From the NCBI RefSeq assembly GCF_902859765.1, contig NZ_CADIJV010000006.1, positions 1 through 64,000 on the forward strand: a DNA stretch of 64,000 nt, in the 5' to 3' direction. Below, one piece after another: positions 8,166-17,619 of the stretch. This DNA is from Achromobacter pulmonis. GTDB lineage: Bacteria > Pseudomonadota > Gammaproteobacteria > Burkholderiales > Burkholderiaceae_B. The position numbers were made by a program, and so were the translations under genes. Below the pieces are notes generated by a model. That model was not told the origin of the DNA and did not search any database. It worked only from the letters and a program-made list of their open reading frames with translations. Each line of letters opens with the position of its first letter. Position 1 is the stretch's first letter.

Positions 8166-9857
8166 ATGGAATGGTTCTTTGACACTCTGCGAAAATATCC
8201 GGAGCTTGCGATTTTCCTGACGCTGGGTCTGGGGTATTGGGTCGGCGCCAAGAAGATATTCGGATTCAATCTGGGGGCGGTGACCGGCACCTTGCTGGTC
8301 GGCGTGCTGGTCGGCCAGCTCGACATCACCATCGCCCCGATCGTTAAACAAGTCTTTTTCCTCCTGTTCCTGTTCGGGCTGGGCTATGGCGTCGGGCCGC
8401 AGTTCTTTCGCGGCATGAAAAGCGATGGCCTGCCGCAGGTCCTTTTCGCCGTCATCATTTGTGTCATCTGCCTGCTGGTCACCTGGGGCACAGCCGTGGG
8501 TTTCGGTTTCGATGCCGGCACCGGCGCGGGCCTGCTGTCCGGGGCGCAGACCATTTCCGCGGTGATGGGGGTGGCGACCGACACCATCAATGGCCTGGGC
8601 GTCGACGCGGCCACGAAGAAGAAATGGATCGACAGCATTCCGGTGGCCTATGCAGTCTGCTATATCTTCGGCACGGTCGGCAGTGCCTGGCTGCTGGCCT
8701 CGCTCGGGCCCAAGCTGATGCGGGTGGACATCGTCAAGGAATGCCAGGCGTACGAAGCCAAGATGTCCGGCGGCAGCGATTCGCTGGAACTGTCCGGCTA
8801 CCGCAAGTTCATTTCCCGCGCCTACAAGCTGGACCATTCCGAATTCGTCGGCAAGTCCGTGGGGGAACTCGAATCGCGCTTCGTCGAGGCGCGCGTCTTC
8901 ATCGAGCGCATCCGTCGCGGCGACCAGATAATGGATACCGATTCCAGCACCGTGCTGCAGGCCGGCGACGTGCTGGGCGTGGCTGGCCGGCACGATGCGC
9001 TGGTGTTGCAGGCGTCCGGCATCATCGGTGCAGAAGTTGAGGACCGCGACCTGATCAACCTGCCCGCCGAGGTGGTCGAGGTGGTGCTGACCAACAAGAA
9101 CCTGGCCGGCAAGACCGTCAAGGAAATCGCCGAGCTGGAGCAGGTGCGCGAACTGGGCCGCGGCGTGTTCCTGCGCAAAGTGGTGCGCGGCGGGCACGAG
9201 ATGCCGGTCAACTGGGGCCTGAAGCTCGACCGTGGCGACCGCCTGTTCATCCTCGGCGCCAAGCGCGACGTCGAGCGCGTGGTCAGCAAGGTGGGCTACG
9301 TGGACCGCGCAACGGAACAAACCGACATGGTGTTCGTGGGGTTCGGCATTCTGCTGGGCGGGCTGTTCGGCACGCTGGTGCTGACGGTCGGCGGCATTCC
9401 CATCACGCTGTCGACCTCGGGCGGCTCGCTGATCGCCGGCCTGATCTTCGGCTATCTGCGGTCGGTGCATCCGACCTTCGGCCGGGTGCCGGAGCCGGTG
9501 CACTGGTTCCTGACGTCGGTCGGCCTGACCGCATTCGTGGCGGTGGTCGGGATCAGTTCGGGGCCGGGCTTCGTGGAGGGTTTCCAGCAATTGGGCGCCA
9601 AGCTGTTCATCGCCGGCATCATCGCCACCAGCGTGCCGATGATCCTGGGGGTGTACATCGCCCGCTATGTGTTCAAGTTTCATCCCGGCATCGTGCTGGG
9701 CGTCTGCGCCGGCGCCCGCACCACTACGGCGGCCATTGGCCAGATCACCGAGACCGCCAAGAGCCAGGTGCCGGCCCTGGGCTACACCGTGCCCTACGCC
9801 ATCGGCAATACCCTGCTGATCATCTGGGGCATTGTGATCGTCATGCTCATGACCTAG
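8166..9857 (+). CDS. aspT: Aspartate-alanine antiporter (AspT/AAE family)
   Basis: Predicted 563-residue inner-membrane exchanger that imports aspartate and exports alanine. The layout is that of the AAEx/YidE-YbjL family: an N-terminal membrane block with GLGYWVGAKK and LFGLGYGVGPQFF, a central cytosolic part with two RCK_C-like modules (about residues 215-380), and a second membrane block repeating the fold (STSGGSLIAGLIFGYLRS, VGISSGPGFVEG). AAGGAG precedes the ATG. Its neighbour is an aspartate 4-decarboxylase, the classic partner: electrogenic exchange of aspartate(1-) for alanine plus consumption of a proton by decarboxylation generates proton-motive force. A TTGACC element near 8078 may be part of the promoter. 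Confidence 0.88.
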   Translation: MEWFFDTLRKYPELAIFLTLGLGYWVGAKKIFGFNLGAVTGTLLVGVLVGQLDITIAPIVKQVFFLLFLFGLGYGVGPQFFRGMKSDGLPQVLFAVIICVICLLVTWGTAVGFGFDAGTGAGLLSGAQTISAVMGVATDTINGLGVDAATKKKWIDSIPVAYAVCYIFGTVGSAWLLASLGPKLMRVDIVKECQAYEAKMSGGSDSLELSGYRKFISRAYKLDHSEFVGKSVGELESRFVEARVFIERIRRGDQIMDTDSSTVLQAGDVLGVAGRHDALVLQASGIIGAEVEDRDLINLPAEVVEVVLTNKNLAGKTVKEIAELEQVRELGRGVFLRKVVRGGHEMPVNWGLKLDRGDRLFILGAKRDVERVVSKVGYVDRATEQTDMVFVGFGILLGGLFGTLVLTVGGIPITLSTSGGSLIAGLIFGYLRSVHPTFGRVPEPVHWFLTSVGLTAFVAVVGISSGPGFVEGFQQLGAKLFIAGIIATSVPMILGVYIARYVFKFHPGIVLGVCAGARTTTAAIGQITETAKSQVPALGYTVPYAIGNTLLIIWGIVIVMLMT

Positions 9858-9995
9858 GAGCCGTGTTTCCGGAGGCGATCCCGCCCTTCGGCAACATGGC
9901 CTCCCGCGGGATATCGGCCCGCGCCGTGCGCGGGCCAGCGGTCCGGGACTCTCCCGGGCAAGCGTCTGTCAATCGCATACCAGGAGTACCGCACA

Positions 9996-11822
9996 ATGGC
10001 TTCCACCGCGCCCATCACTGTCAGCCTGGCCTCGGCCCTGAAAACTACCCGTTCGCGCCAACGCGATCTGGAGCAGTTGTCGCCCTTCGAATTGAAGGAC
10101 TACCTGATCACGCTGGCCAAGGACAGCCAGCAGACCGCCGCGTTGACCATGTTGAACGCCGGCCGCGGCAATCCCAACTGGATCGCCACCGAGCCGCGCG
10201 ATGCTTTTTTCCTGCTGGGCCAGTTCGCCATGAAGGAAGCGCGCCGGGTGCGCGACGATGGCATCCTGGCGGGCATGCCGCCCAAAAAGGGCTGCGCCGA
10301 CCGCCTGCGCAAGTTCCTCTCCAAGAACAAGGGCGCGGCGGGCGCGGACTTCCTGGCCGGAGTGCTGGAGTACGGCGTCAAGATCAAGAATTTCGTGCCG
10401 GACGAATGGATCCATGAACTGACCGATAGCGTCATCGGCGACAACTACCCGGTGCCGCCGCGCGCGCTGGTGCACCTGGAGCAGATCCTGCACGACTACC
10501 TGGTCAAGGAAATGTGCGACGGCCGTCCGCCCAAGGGCAAGTTCGACCTGTTCCCGGTGGAGGGCGGTACGGCGGCCATGTGTTACATCTTCGATTCGCT
10601 GATGCAGAACGGCCTGCTCAAGCAGGGCGACACCATCGCGCTGTTCCTGCCGACCTTCACGCCGTATATCGAGATCGCGCACCTGGAGCGCTTCCAGTTC
10701 AAGATCGTCGCCATCAATGCCAGCAGCGTGCGCGCCGACGGCACCCACGATTGGCACTACCCGGCCGCGGAAATCGCCAAGCTCGAGAACCCGAAGATCA
10801 AGCTGGCAGTGACGGTCAACCCCAGCAACCCGCCCTCGGTTGCCTTCAGCCCGATCGAGATGAAGCAGATCGTGGGGCTGATTCGCAAGAACCCGGACCT
10901 GGTGCTGGTGACGGACGACGTCTATGGCACTTTCGTGCCGAACTTCCGCTCGCTGATGGCCGAGGTGCCGCACAACACCATCTGCGTGTATTCGTTCTCG
11001 AAGAACTTCGGCTGCACCGGCTGGCGCCTGGGCGTGATCGCGACGCATGAGAAGAACACCATGGACCGCCGCATCGCCGAGTTGCCGGCGTCGTGGAAGA
11101 AGCGCCTGGAAAAGCGCTATGGCGCCATGACCATGGAGCCGGAGAAGCTCAAGTTCATCGACCGGCTGGTGGCCGACAGCCGCAACGTGGCGCTGAACCA
11201 CACCGCCGGGCTGTCGCTGCCGCAGCAGGTGCAGATGGGCTTTTTCGCGCTGTCGCACCTGCTGGACCTGAAGGACGCATACAAGCACCTGACCATGCAG
11301 ATCGTGCGGGCGCGGCGCGATGCGCTGTGGCGCGGGCTGGGGGTGCCGCTGCCGCCGGAAGACCCGATGCGCGGCTGGTATTACGTAGAACTGGACTTCA
11401 TGGTGTGGGCCAAGAACACATATGGCGACGCCTTCTGCAAGTACATGACGTCGAATTACGAACCGGTCGACTTCCTGTTCCGCCTGGCCGAGAAGTCCGG
11501 TGTGGTGCTGATGGACGGCGGCGGCTTCGGTGGCCCGCCCTGGTCCATCCGTATTTCGCTGGCCAACCTGGACGACGGCGATTATTCCAGGATCGGCAAG
11601 TACATGGTCGATGCCGCCACCGAATACGTCGAGGCCTGGAAGGCCGGCCAACTGGTGCGTTCGGGCCCGACCGCAGGCAAGGGCCAGAAGGTCAAGGCCT
11701 CGGCCGCCAAACGCACGGCAGCCGGCAAGGGCGCGGCCAAGAAGGCGGCCAGGAAGGCGGTGAAGCAGGCGGTGAAACAAGCCGCCAAGGCCGAGCGCTC
11801 GGCCAGGAAAGGGGCAAAGTAG
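9996..11822 (+). CDS. aspD: Aspartate 4-decarboxylase (bifunctional aspartate aminotransferase), with Lys/Ala-rich C-terminal tail
   Basis: PLP enzyme that beta-decarboxylates L-aspartate to L-alanine plus CO2. The 608-residue protein aligns by motif with Asd/AspD: GRGNPNW near residue 57, FPVEGGTAAMCYIFDSL, VNPSNPPSVAFS and the PLP lysine in SFSKNFGCTGWRLG (Lys336). Known family members are about 530-540 residues; here residues 556-608 form an added tail almost wholly of Lys, Ala, Arg and Gln (AAKKAARKAVKQAVKQAAK), resembling the histone-H1-like domains of Bordetella. The gene sits between two AspT-type transporters on the same strand, which supports a complete aspartate-alanine energy-generating module. 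Confidence 0.92.
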   Translation: MASTAPITVSLASALKTTRSRQRDLEQLSPFELKDYLITLAKDSQQTAALTMLNAGRGNPNWIATEPRDAFFLLGQFAMKEARRVRDDGILAGMPPKKGCADRLRKFLSKNKGAAGADFLAGVLEYGVKIKNFVPDEWIHELTDSVIGDNYPVPPRALVHLEQILHDYLVKEMCDGRPPKGKFDLFPVEGGTAAMCYIFDSLMQNGLLKQGDTIALFLPTFTPYIEIAHLERFQFKIVAINASSVRADGTHDWHYPAAEIAKLENPKIKLAVTVNPSNPPSVAFSPIEMKQIVGLIRKNPDLVLVTDDVYGTFVPNFRSLMAEVPHNTICVYSFSKNFGCTGWRLGVIATHEKNTMDRRIAELPASWKKRLEKRYGAMTMEPEKLKFIDRLVADSRNVALNHTAGLSLPQQVQMGFFALSHLLDLKDAYKHLTMQIVRARRDALWRGLGVPLPPEDPMRGWYYVELDFMVWAKNTYGDAFCKYMTSNYEPVDFLFRLAEKSGVVLMDGGGFGGPPWSIRISLANLDDGDYSRIGKYMVDAATEYVEAWKAGQLVRSGPTAGKGQKVKASAAKRTAAGKGAAKKAARKAVKQAVKQAAKAERSARKGAK

Positions 11823-11859
11823 CCTCGGGACGCCGCCATCGCCAGGGTGAGACGCGCTT

Positions 11860-13563
11860 ATGACGTGCTCCGTCGGGTTCTTCAATAGCGTTCCCATCGC
11901 CGTCTTGTTTCTCACGGTGGGGCTGGGATACCTGATTGGCAAGCTGCGGGTCGGGCCGATCCAGCTGGGAGGCGTCTGCGGCACGCTCATCGTCGCCCTG
12001 CTGATCGGCCAGAGCGGCTGCCAGACGCGCGGCGACCTGAAGGAAGTGGCGTTCGCCCTGTTCATCTTCGCCATGGGGTATTCGGGCGGGCCGCAGTTCT
12101 TCGCCAACCTGAACCGCGCCAGCCTGCGCTATATCTTGCTGCCGCTGATCGAAGCCCTCCTGGTGCTGACCATCGTGCTGCTGGCGGTGCCGTTGTTCGG
12201 ACTGGATGCCGGCACCGCGGCCGGTCTGGCGGCGGGGGCGGCGACCGAATCGGCCGTGGTCGGCACCGCGGCCGAGGCCCTCAAGCACCTGGGCCTGGCC
12301 CAGGCCGAAGTGCAGCGCATGGAGGCCAACATCGCCACCGCCTACACGCTGACCTATCTGGTAGGCCTGATCAGCATTGTGTTGTTCACCAGCCAGGTGG
12401 CGCCGGCCCTGTTGCGCATCAATCTGCGCCAGGCTTCCAGGGCGCTCGAGCAGAAGCTGGGCGCCCCGGCGGGCGAGGCCGATGAGATCATGATGCCGAC
12501 CCTGCCGCGACTGGTGGGACGCTCGCATGTGGTCAAGGACGCCGATGGGTGGACGGTGGCCCAGGTCGAAGCGGCGCTGGGCGGCCGCACGGCCATCAGC
12601 CGCGTGCTGCGCAATGGCGAGGCGATCGAGCCCGCCACCGGAGACAGGCTGGCTACCGGCGATATCGTCGTGGTGCTGGGCCCGCGCCGCTTCGTGTTGC
12701 GGGCGGGGCCGGTGATTGGTCCGGAAATCCAGTTGCCCGAAGCCCACGCGGACGACCTGCAACTGACCGAGCTGCAAGTCATTGTCAGCAAGAAGGCCGT
12801 CAATGGCCACACCGTGGGGGAATTGGCCCAGCGGCCGGGCGCCAGGCGCGCGCGCGGGGTGTTCCTGCAATCGATCCAGCGGTCGGGGCACATGCTGCCG
12901 GTCATGCCGTCCACGGTGGTGCAGTACGGCGACCTGGTGACGCTGGTCGGCGCCGAACCCGAGCTGTCGCAGGCCGGGGCGGCGCTGGGCAATGCGCTGC
13001 GGCGCAGCGGCGTCACCGATCTGGTGTTCCTGGCGTTCGGCATCCTGGCCGGCCTGATGATCGGCAGCCTCGGCGCGCGCCTGTGGGGCATACCGGTCTC
13101 GCTGGGCAGCGGCGGCGGCGCGCTGGTCAGCGGCCTGGTGTGCGGTTGGATCAACGCCAAGCGTCCGGCGCTCGGGCACATGCCGGACCACGCGGTGCAG
13201 TTGCTCAAGGACCTGGGCCTGGCCGTGTTCGTCGCCAGTGTCGGCCTGTCCGCCGGACCGCAAGCCGTCTCCCTGATAAGGGAGCATGGCGCCGTGTTAC
13301 CCCTGATCGGCCTGCTGGTGTCGCTGGGCCCGGCTTGCCTGTCGCTGTGGGTCGGGCACAAGTTGCTCAAGATCGAAGGACCGCTGCTGGTGGGCGCCAT
13401 TGCCGGTCAACACGTCAGCACACCGGCCATCAGCGCCATCCTGGGCGCCAGCGGTAGCGCCGTGCCATTGCTGGGCTACACGGTCACCTACGCCATCGCC
13501 AATGTGCTGTTGCCGGTGCTGGGGCCCATCATCGTCGCGCTGGCCCATCACCTGGGCGGATGA
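11860..13563 (+). CDS. Second AspT/YidE-family transporter
   Basis: A 567-residue paralogue of the first antiporter with the same duplicated membrane design: FLTVGLGYLIGKLRVG and FAMGYSGGPQFFANL near the N-terminus, a central soluble RCK_C-like region (about residues 205-375), and a C-terminal block with LGSGGGALVSGLVCGW and ASVGLSAGPQAVSLI. It begins 37 bp after aspD and is probably co-transcribed. Sequence differs enough from the first copy that it may prefer another exchange pair or a different aspartate/alanine ratio. The ATG at 11860 has only a weak ribosome site. Confidence 0.85.
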   Translation: MTCSVGFFNSVPIAVLFLTVGLGYLIGKLRVGPIQLGGVCGTLIVALLIGQSGCQTRGDLKEVAFALFIFAMGYSGGPQFFANLNRASLRYILLPLIEALLVLTIVLLAVPLFGLDAGTAAGLAAGAATESAVVGTAAEALKHLGLAQAEVQRMEANIATAYTLTYLVGLISIVLFTSQVAPALLRINLRQASRALEQKLGAPAGEADEIMMPTLPRLVGRSHVVKDADGWTVAQVEAALGGRTAISRVLRNGEAIEPATGDRLATGDIVVVLGPRRFVLRAGPVIGPEIQLPEAHADDLQLTELQVIVSKKAVNGHTVGELAQRPGARRARGVFLQSIQRSGHMLPVMPSTVVQYGDLVTLVGAEPELSQAGAALGNALRRSGVTDLVFLAFGILAGLMIGSLGARLWGIPVSLGSGGGALVSGLVCGWINAKRPALGHMPDHAVQLLKDLGLAVFVASVGLSAGPQAVSLIREHGAVLPLIGLLVSLGPACLSLWVGHKLLKIEGPLLVGAIAGQHVSTPAISAILGASGSAVPLLGYTVTYAIANVLLPVLGPIIVALAHHLGG

Positions 13564-13721
13564 CGGCGGGGCCGGCGACGGCCCGCGACAGTGAGCGAGG
13601 GTTTAACATAGGTCAGGGAAACTACCGAGACCGCCATCGACCGCGCCGCGTGTCGTCCAAGGCGGCATCCCACCGCACCTGGCTGCGCCCGCCGTCACGG
13701 GAGCGAGCCTACGGAGACAAG

Positions 13722-15548
13722 ATGCCCTACCTTACCCCCCTGCAGGATTTCCGTTTTGTGCTGAAGGAACTGGCCGGCCTGGACGACGTCCTCAAGTTGC
13801 CCGGTTTCGAAGACGTGACGCCCGATGTGGTGGACGCCATCCTGGAAGAAAACGGCCGCTTCGTCGAACAGGCGATCGTGCCGCTGAATGTGCCGGGCGA
13901 CACCCGGCCGCCAGTCTGGAGCGATGGCCGCGTGACCACCACACCGGGCTATGCCCAGGGCTTCAAGGACTACGCCGCCGGCGGCTGGCAGGGCCTGCAG
14001 CATCCTCAGGCCTGGGGCGGACAGGGCCTGCCCAAGCTGGTCGCGGCCGCGCCGGCCGAGAACATCCAGGCCGCCAGCCTGGCGTTCTCCTTGTGTCCAA
14101 TGCTGACCGACGGCGTGATCGAGGCCATCCTTACCGTCGGCTCCGATGAGCAGCGCAGGACGTTCGTGCCCAATCTGATCGGCGGCAAATGGACCGGCAC
14201 CATGAACCTGACCGAGCCGCAGGCAGGCTCGGACCTGGCCCAGGTCGCGACCCGCGCGGTACGCCAGGACGACGGCACTTATCGCCTGGCGGGCCAGAAG
14301 ATCTTCATCACCTACGGCGAGCACGATCTGGCCGAGAACATCATTCACCTGGTGCTGGCGCGCACGCCGGATGCGCCCCCCGGGGTCAAGGGGATCTCGC
14401 TGTTCATCGTGCCCAAGTTCCTGGTCGGCGCCGACGGCGCCCTGGGGCCGCGCAATGACGTCTGGTGCGCCTCGCTGGAGCACAAGCTGGGCATCCATGG
14501 CAGCCCCACCGCGGTGCTGCTGTATGGCGCGGGCAAAGGTGAAGCGGGCGAGGGCGCGGTCGGCTACCTGGTGGGCGAACTGAACCGCGGGCTGGAATAC
14601 ATGTTCATCATGATGAACGCGGCGCGCTATTCGGTCGGGCAGCAGGGCATCGGCGTATCCGAGCGCGCCTATCAGCACGCGCTGGCATATGCGCGTGAAC
14701 GGGTCCAGGGCAGGGCGGTCGAAGGTTCCACCGCCCCGGTCCCGATCGCGCGCCACCCGGACGTGCAGCGCATGCTGCTGACCATGAAGGCGCTGACCGA
14801 GGCGGCGCGCGCCGTGTCCTATGTGACAGCGGCGGCGCACGACAAGGGCGCGCATCACCCGGATCCGGAACAGCGCGCGCGCAACCGTGCCTTCTACGAG
14901 TACATGGTGCCCATCGTCAAGGGCTTTTCCACTGAATCGGCGGTGGAGGTGGCTTCGCTCGGCATCCAGGTGCATGGCGGCATGGGCTATATCGAGGAGA
15001 CCGGCGCGGCGCAGTACTACCGCGATGCGCGCATCCTGCCGATTTACGAAGGCACCACCGCAATCCAGGCCAATGACCTGGTCAGCCGCAAGACCCAGCG
15101 CGATGCCGGCGCCACTGCCTACGCCGCCATCGCCGCCATGCGCGAGACGTTGCGGGCGGTCGAGGCCGAAGCGTCGCGCGCGGCGGCCTCCGAGCGCGAC
15201 GGCCTGCGCCTTCTGCGCGACAACCTCGACAGCGCGATCCAGGCGTATGAGGCCGGCGTGGAATTCATCCTGGAGCAATCGGCGGCGAATATCCGGGCGG
15301 TGTATGCCAGCAGCGTGCCGTACCTGATGCTGGCCGGCGTGGTGCATGGCGGCTGGCAGATGGCACGCGCCGTGCTGGCCTGCCGACGGCACTTGGCGGG
15401 GGGATCGACGGATCCGTTCCACCGAGAGAAGCAGGCGACCGGATTGTTCTACGCCGCCCACATCCTGCCGCGCGCCCTGGCGCTGTCGGTGGCGGTGCGC
15501 GCCGGCGGGGTGGCGGACGCCTGCGGCGCGGCCGCGAATATTGCATAA
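13722..15548 (+). CDS. Acyl-CoA dehydrogenase (long form, C-terminal extension)
   Basis: FAD enzyme that oxidises acyl-CoA to trans-2-enoyl-CoA and feeds ETF. The 608-residue length and MPYLTPLQDFRFVLKEL start place it in the longer bacterial ACAD subgroup with an extra C-terminal domain. Visible motifs: GTMNLTEPQAGSDLA (FAD/substrate), KIFITYGEHDL, HKLGIHGSPT, and the catalytic glutamate in PIYEGTTAIQANDL. The start at 13722 has GGAG 5 nt upstream; the frame is open further upstream without similarity. The chain-length specificity cannot be read. It is the only obvious fatty-acid oxidation gene here and is not in an operon with a thiolase or hydratase. Confidence 0.9.
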   Translation: MPYLTPLQDFRFVLKELAGLDDVLKLPGFEDVTPDVVDAILEENGRFVEQAIVPLNVPGDTRPPVWSDGRVTTTPGYAQGFKDYAAGGWQGLQHPQAWGGQGLPKLVAAAPAENIQAASLAFSLCPMLTDGVIEAILTVGSDEQRRTFVPNLIGGKWTGTMNLTEPQAGSDLAQVATRAVRQDDGTYRLAGQKIFITYGEHDLAENIIHLVLARTPDAPPGVKGISLFIVPKFLVGADGALGPRNDVWCASLEHKLGIHGSPTAVLLYGAGKGEAGEGAVGYLVGELNRGLEYMFIMMNAARYSVGQQGIGVSERAYQHALAYARERVQGRAVEGSTAPVPIARHPDVQRMLLTMKALTEAARAVSYVTAAAHDKGAHHPDPEQRARNRAFYEYMVPIVKGFSTESAVEVASLGIQVHGGMGYIEETGAAQYYRDARILPIYEGTTAIQANDLVSRKTQRDAGATAYAAIAAMRETLRAVEAEASRAAASERDGLRLLRDNLDSAIQAYEAGVEFILEQSAANIRAVYASSVPYLMLAGVVHGGWQMARAVLACRRHLAGGSTDPFHREKQATGLFYAAHILPRALALSVAVRAGGVADACGAAANIA

Positions 15549-15699
15549 GGTTATATGTCTTGCGTATTTCCCATGCAGCAGGTTTGATGGAAGAATCGTT
15601 TCGAGGGGTGGCGCAGGCCGCCGCCGAAACGTTTTCCAGCCGGCCGCCAGGCAGGCGGCCGGTCGATTCCGCAACCCGAATCCGCAAGCAGGAGACACC

Positions 15700-16341
15700 A
15701 TGAGCCATCTACGCCTGGGCGACACCGCGCCCGATTTCGAACAGGAATCCTCCGTCGGCCCGATCCGTTTCCATGAGTATCTGGGCAATAGCTGGGGCGT
15801 GCTGTTCTCGCATCCGGCCGACTTCACGCCGGTTTGCACCACCGAACTGGGCTACACCGCCAAGCTGGCCGACGAATTCGCCAAGCGCAATGTCAAGGTG
15901 CTGGCGCTGTCGGTCGACGACGCCGATTCGCACAGCAAGTGGATCGAGGACATCAACGAGACGCAATCGACCAAGGTCAATTTCCCGATCCTGGCCGATA
16001 AGGACCGCAAGGTGTCCGAGCTGTACGACATGATCCACCCGAACGCCAACGCCACGCTGACGGTGCGCTCGGTCTTCATCATCGACCCGAACAAGAAGGT
16101 GCGCCTGATCATCACCTATCCGGCCAGCACCGGCCGCAACTTCAACGAGATCCTGCGCGTCATCGATTCGCTGCAGCTGACCGACAGCCACAGCGTGGCC
16201 ACGCCGGTCAACTGGGAAGACGGCGACGACGTCATCATCGTGCCGTCGCTGCAGGACGAGGCCGTGATCAAGCAGAAGTTCCCTAAGGGTTACAAGGCGG
16301 TGCGTCCCTATCTGCGCATTACGCCCCAACCGAATAAGTAA
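15700..16341 (+). CDS. Peroxiredoxin, 1-Cys (Prx6) type
   Basis: Thiol peroxidase that reduces H2O2 and organic peroxides. The 213-residue protein has the peroxidatic cysteine in the PADFTPVCTTELG motif (Cys46) and the long Prx6-type C-terminal arm ending TPVNWEDGDDVIIVPSLQDE. There is no clear resolving cysteine, consistent with a 1-Cys enzyme. AGGAG precedes the ATG by 6 nt. Monocistronic: 151 bp upstream to the acyl-CoA dehydrogenase and a strong terminator downstream. Confidence 0.93.
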   Translation: MSHLRLGDTAPDFEQESSVGPIRFHEYLGNSWGVLFSHPADFTPVCTTELGYTAKLADEFAKRNVKVLALSVDDADSHSKWIEDINETQSTKVNFPILADKDRKVSELYDMIHPNANATLTVRSVFIIDPNKKVRLIITYPASTGRNFNEILRVIDSLQLTDSHSVATPVNWEDGDDVIIVPSLQDEAVIKQKFPKGYKAVRPYLRITPQPNK

Positions 16342-16356
16342 ATAAGAAATCCGTGC

Positions 16357-16380
16357 GCAAGGCGGCCCGCGCCGCCTTGC
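16357..16380. repeat. Perfect 10-bp hairpin after the peroxiredoxin gene
   Basis: GCAAGGCGGC / GCCGCCTTGC with a CCGC loop, 15 bp after the stop codon and just before the T-tailed terminator. It has no T tract and may act as a 3'-end stabiliser. Confidence 0.5.
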
Positions 16381-16406
16381 CGGATGGCGCCTCGCAACCG
16401 CCCGCA

Positions 16407-16440
16407 AAGCCGCGTATTCCCTGGGAATGCGCGGCTTTTT
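16407..16440 (+). terminator. Strong intrinsic terminator after the peroxiredoxin gene
   Basis: A 14-bp stem (AAGCCGCGTATTCC with GGAATGCGCGGCTT, one G-U pair), 3-nt loop and a five-T tail. It insulates the sulfate operon from upstream transcription. Confidence 0.88.
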
Positions 16441-16566
16441 CACATCGGGCGGCCACCGCGCTATATGCCTGGGAGCGATGAGCAATCAAAGAATGATTCG
16501 TTCCGTTCAGAACAGGCCGCCCGCACACTTGCTTCCACATTGCCAAACACGCGAAGGGAGCAAGGA

Positions 16567-17595
16567 ATGTCTTTCAGGAAAGCCGGATGGTTGGCCGCCT
16601 TGGCCGCAATGACCGTAGCGCTCACCGCCATCGCGCCGGCGCAGGCGCAGCAGAAGCAGACCCTGTTGAACGTTTCCTATGACCCGACGCGCGAACTGTA
16701 TCGCGCCATCGATGAGGCTTTCATCCGGCAATACAAGGACAAAGCCGGTGTCGACCTGACCATTCGCCAGTCGCACGGCGGTTCCGGCCGCCAGGCGCGC
16801 TCGGTGATCGACGGCCTGGAAGCCGATGTGGTGACGCTGGCCCTGGCCTATGACATCGACGCCGTCGCCGACCGCGGCCTCTTGCCCGAGAACTGGCAGG
16901 CGCGCCTGCCGCAGAACAGCTCGCCCTACACCTCGACCATCGTGTTCCTGGTGCGCAAGGGCAATCCCAAGCACATCAAGGACTGGGACGACCTGGTCAA
17001 GGACGGCGTGCAGGTGATCACGCCCAATCCCAAGACCTCGGGCGGCGCCCGCTGGAACTACCTGGCCGCCTGGGCCTACGCGCTGGAAAAGAACGGCGGC
17101 AGCGAAGACAAGGCGCGTGCCTACGTCGGCGAGCTGCTCAAGCACGTGCCGGTGCTGGACACCGGCGCGCGCGGCGCCACCACCACCTTCGTCGAGCGTG
17201 GCGTGGGCGACGTGCTGCTGGCCTGGGAGAACGAAGCCTTTCTGGCGCAGGAGGAACTGGGCCCGGACAAGTTCGACATCGTGGTGCCGTCGCTGTCGAT
17301 CCTGGCCGAGCCGCCCGTGGCCATCGTCGACAAGATCGTCGACAAGAAGGGCACCCGCGCCGCGGCCCAGGCCTACCTGGAATTTCTCTACACCCCGGCG
17401 GCGCAGGAAATCATCGCCAGGAACTACTACCGGCCGATCGACAAGACCGTGGCCGCCAAGTACGAAAGCAAGTTCCCCAAAGTCAAGCTGGTGACCATCG
17501 ACGACAAGATCTTCGGCGGCTGGCGCAAGGCGCAGAAAGACCATTTCAGCGACGGCGGCACCTTTGACCAGATCTACCAGCCGCAGAAGAACTAA
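16567..17595 (+). CDS. sbp: Sulfate/thiosulfate ABC transporter periplasmic binding protein
   Basis: Binds sulfate in the periplasm and delivers it to CysTWA. The 342-residue protein has a signal peptide with AQAQ near residue 27, then family motifs [39 protein letters not shown] and [16 protein letters not shown]. It is the first gene of a seven-gene sulfate uptake and activation operon. A CysB-controlled promoter would be expected in the 125 bp upstream (16442-16566), but I could not pick out a convincing binding site. Confidence 0.96.
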   Translation: MSFRKAGWLAALAAMTVALTAIAPAQAQQKQTLLNVSYDPTRELYRAIDEAFIRQYKDKAGVDLTIRQSHGGSGRQARSVIDGLEADVVTLALAYDIDAVADRGLLPENWQARLPQNSSPYTSTIVFLVRKGNPKHIKDWDDLVKDGVQVITPNPKTSGGARWNYLAAWAYALEKNGGSEDKARAYVGELLKHVPVLDTGARGATTTFVERGVGDVLLAWENEAFLAQEELGPDKFDIVVPSLSILAEPPVAIVDKIVDKKGTRAAAQAYLEFLYTPAAQEIIARNYYRPIDKTVAAKYESKFPKVKLVTIDDKIFGGWRKAQKDHFSDGGTFDQIYQPQKN

Positions 17596-17619
17596 GCGGA
17601 CAAGCAGCGGACGACGGCC

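Noticed and set aside
9969-12107. Long minus-strand open frame (712 codons) opposite aspD
   Set aside because: Antisense to a conserved PLP enzyme; no domain or ribosome site.
13695-15842. Long minus-strand open frame (715 codons) opposite the acyl-CoA dehydrogenase
   Set aside because: Shadow of a conserved gene, same low-complexity antisense composition.
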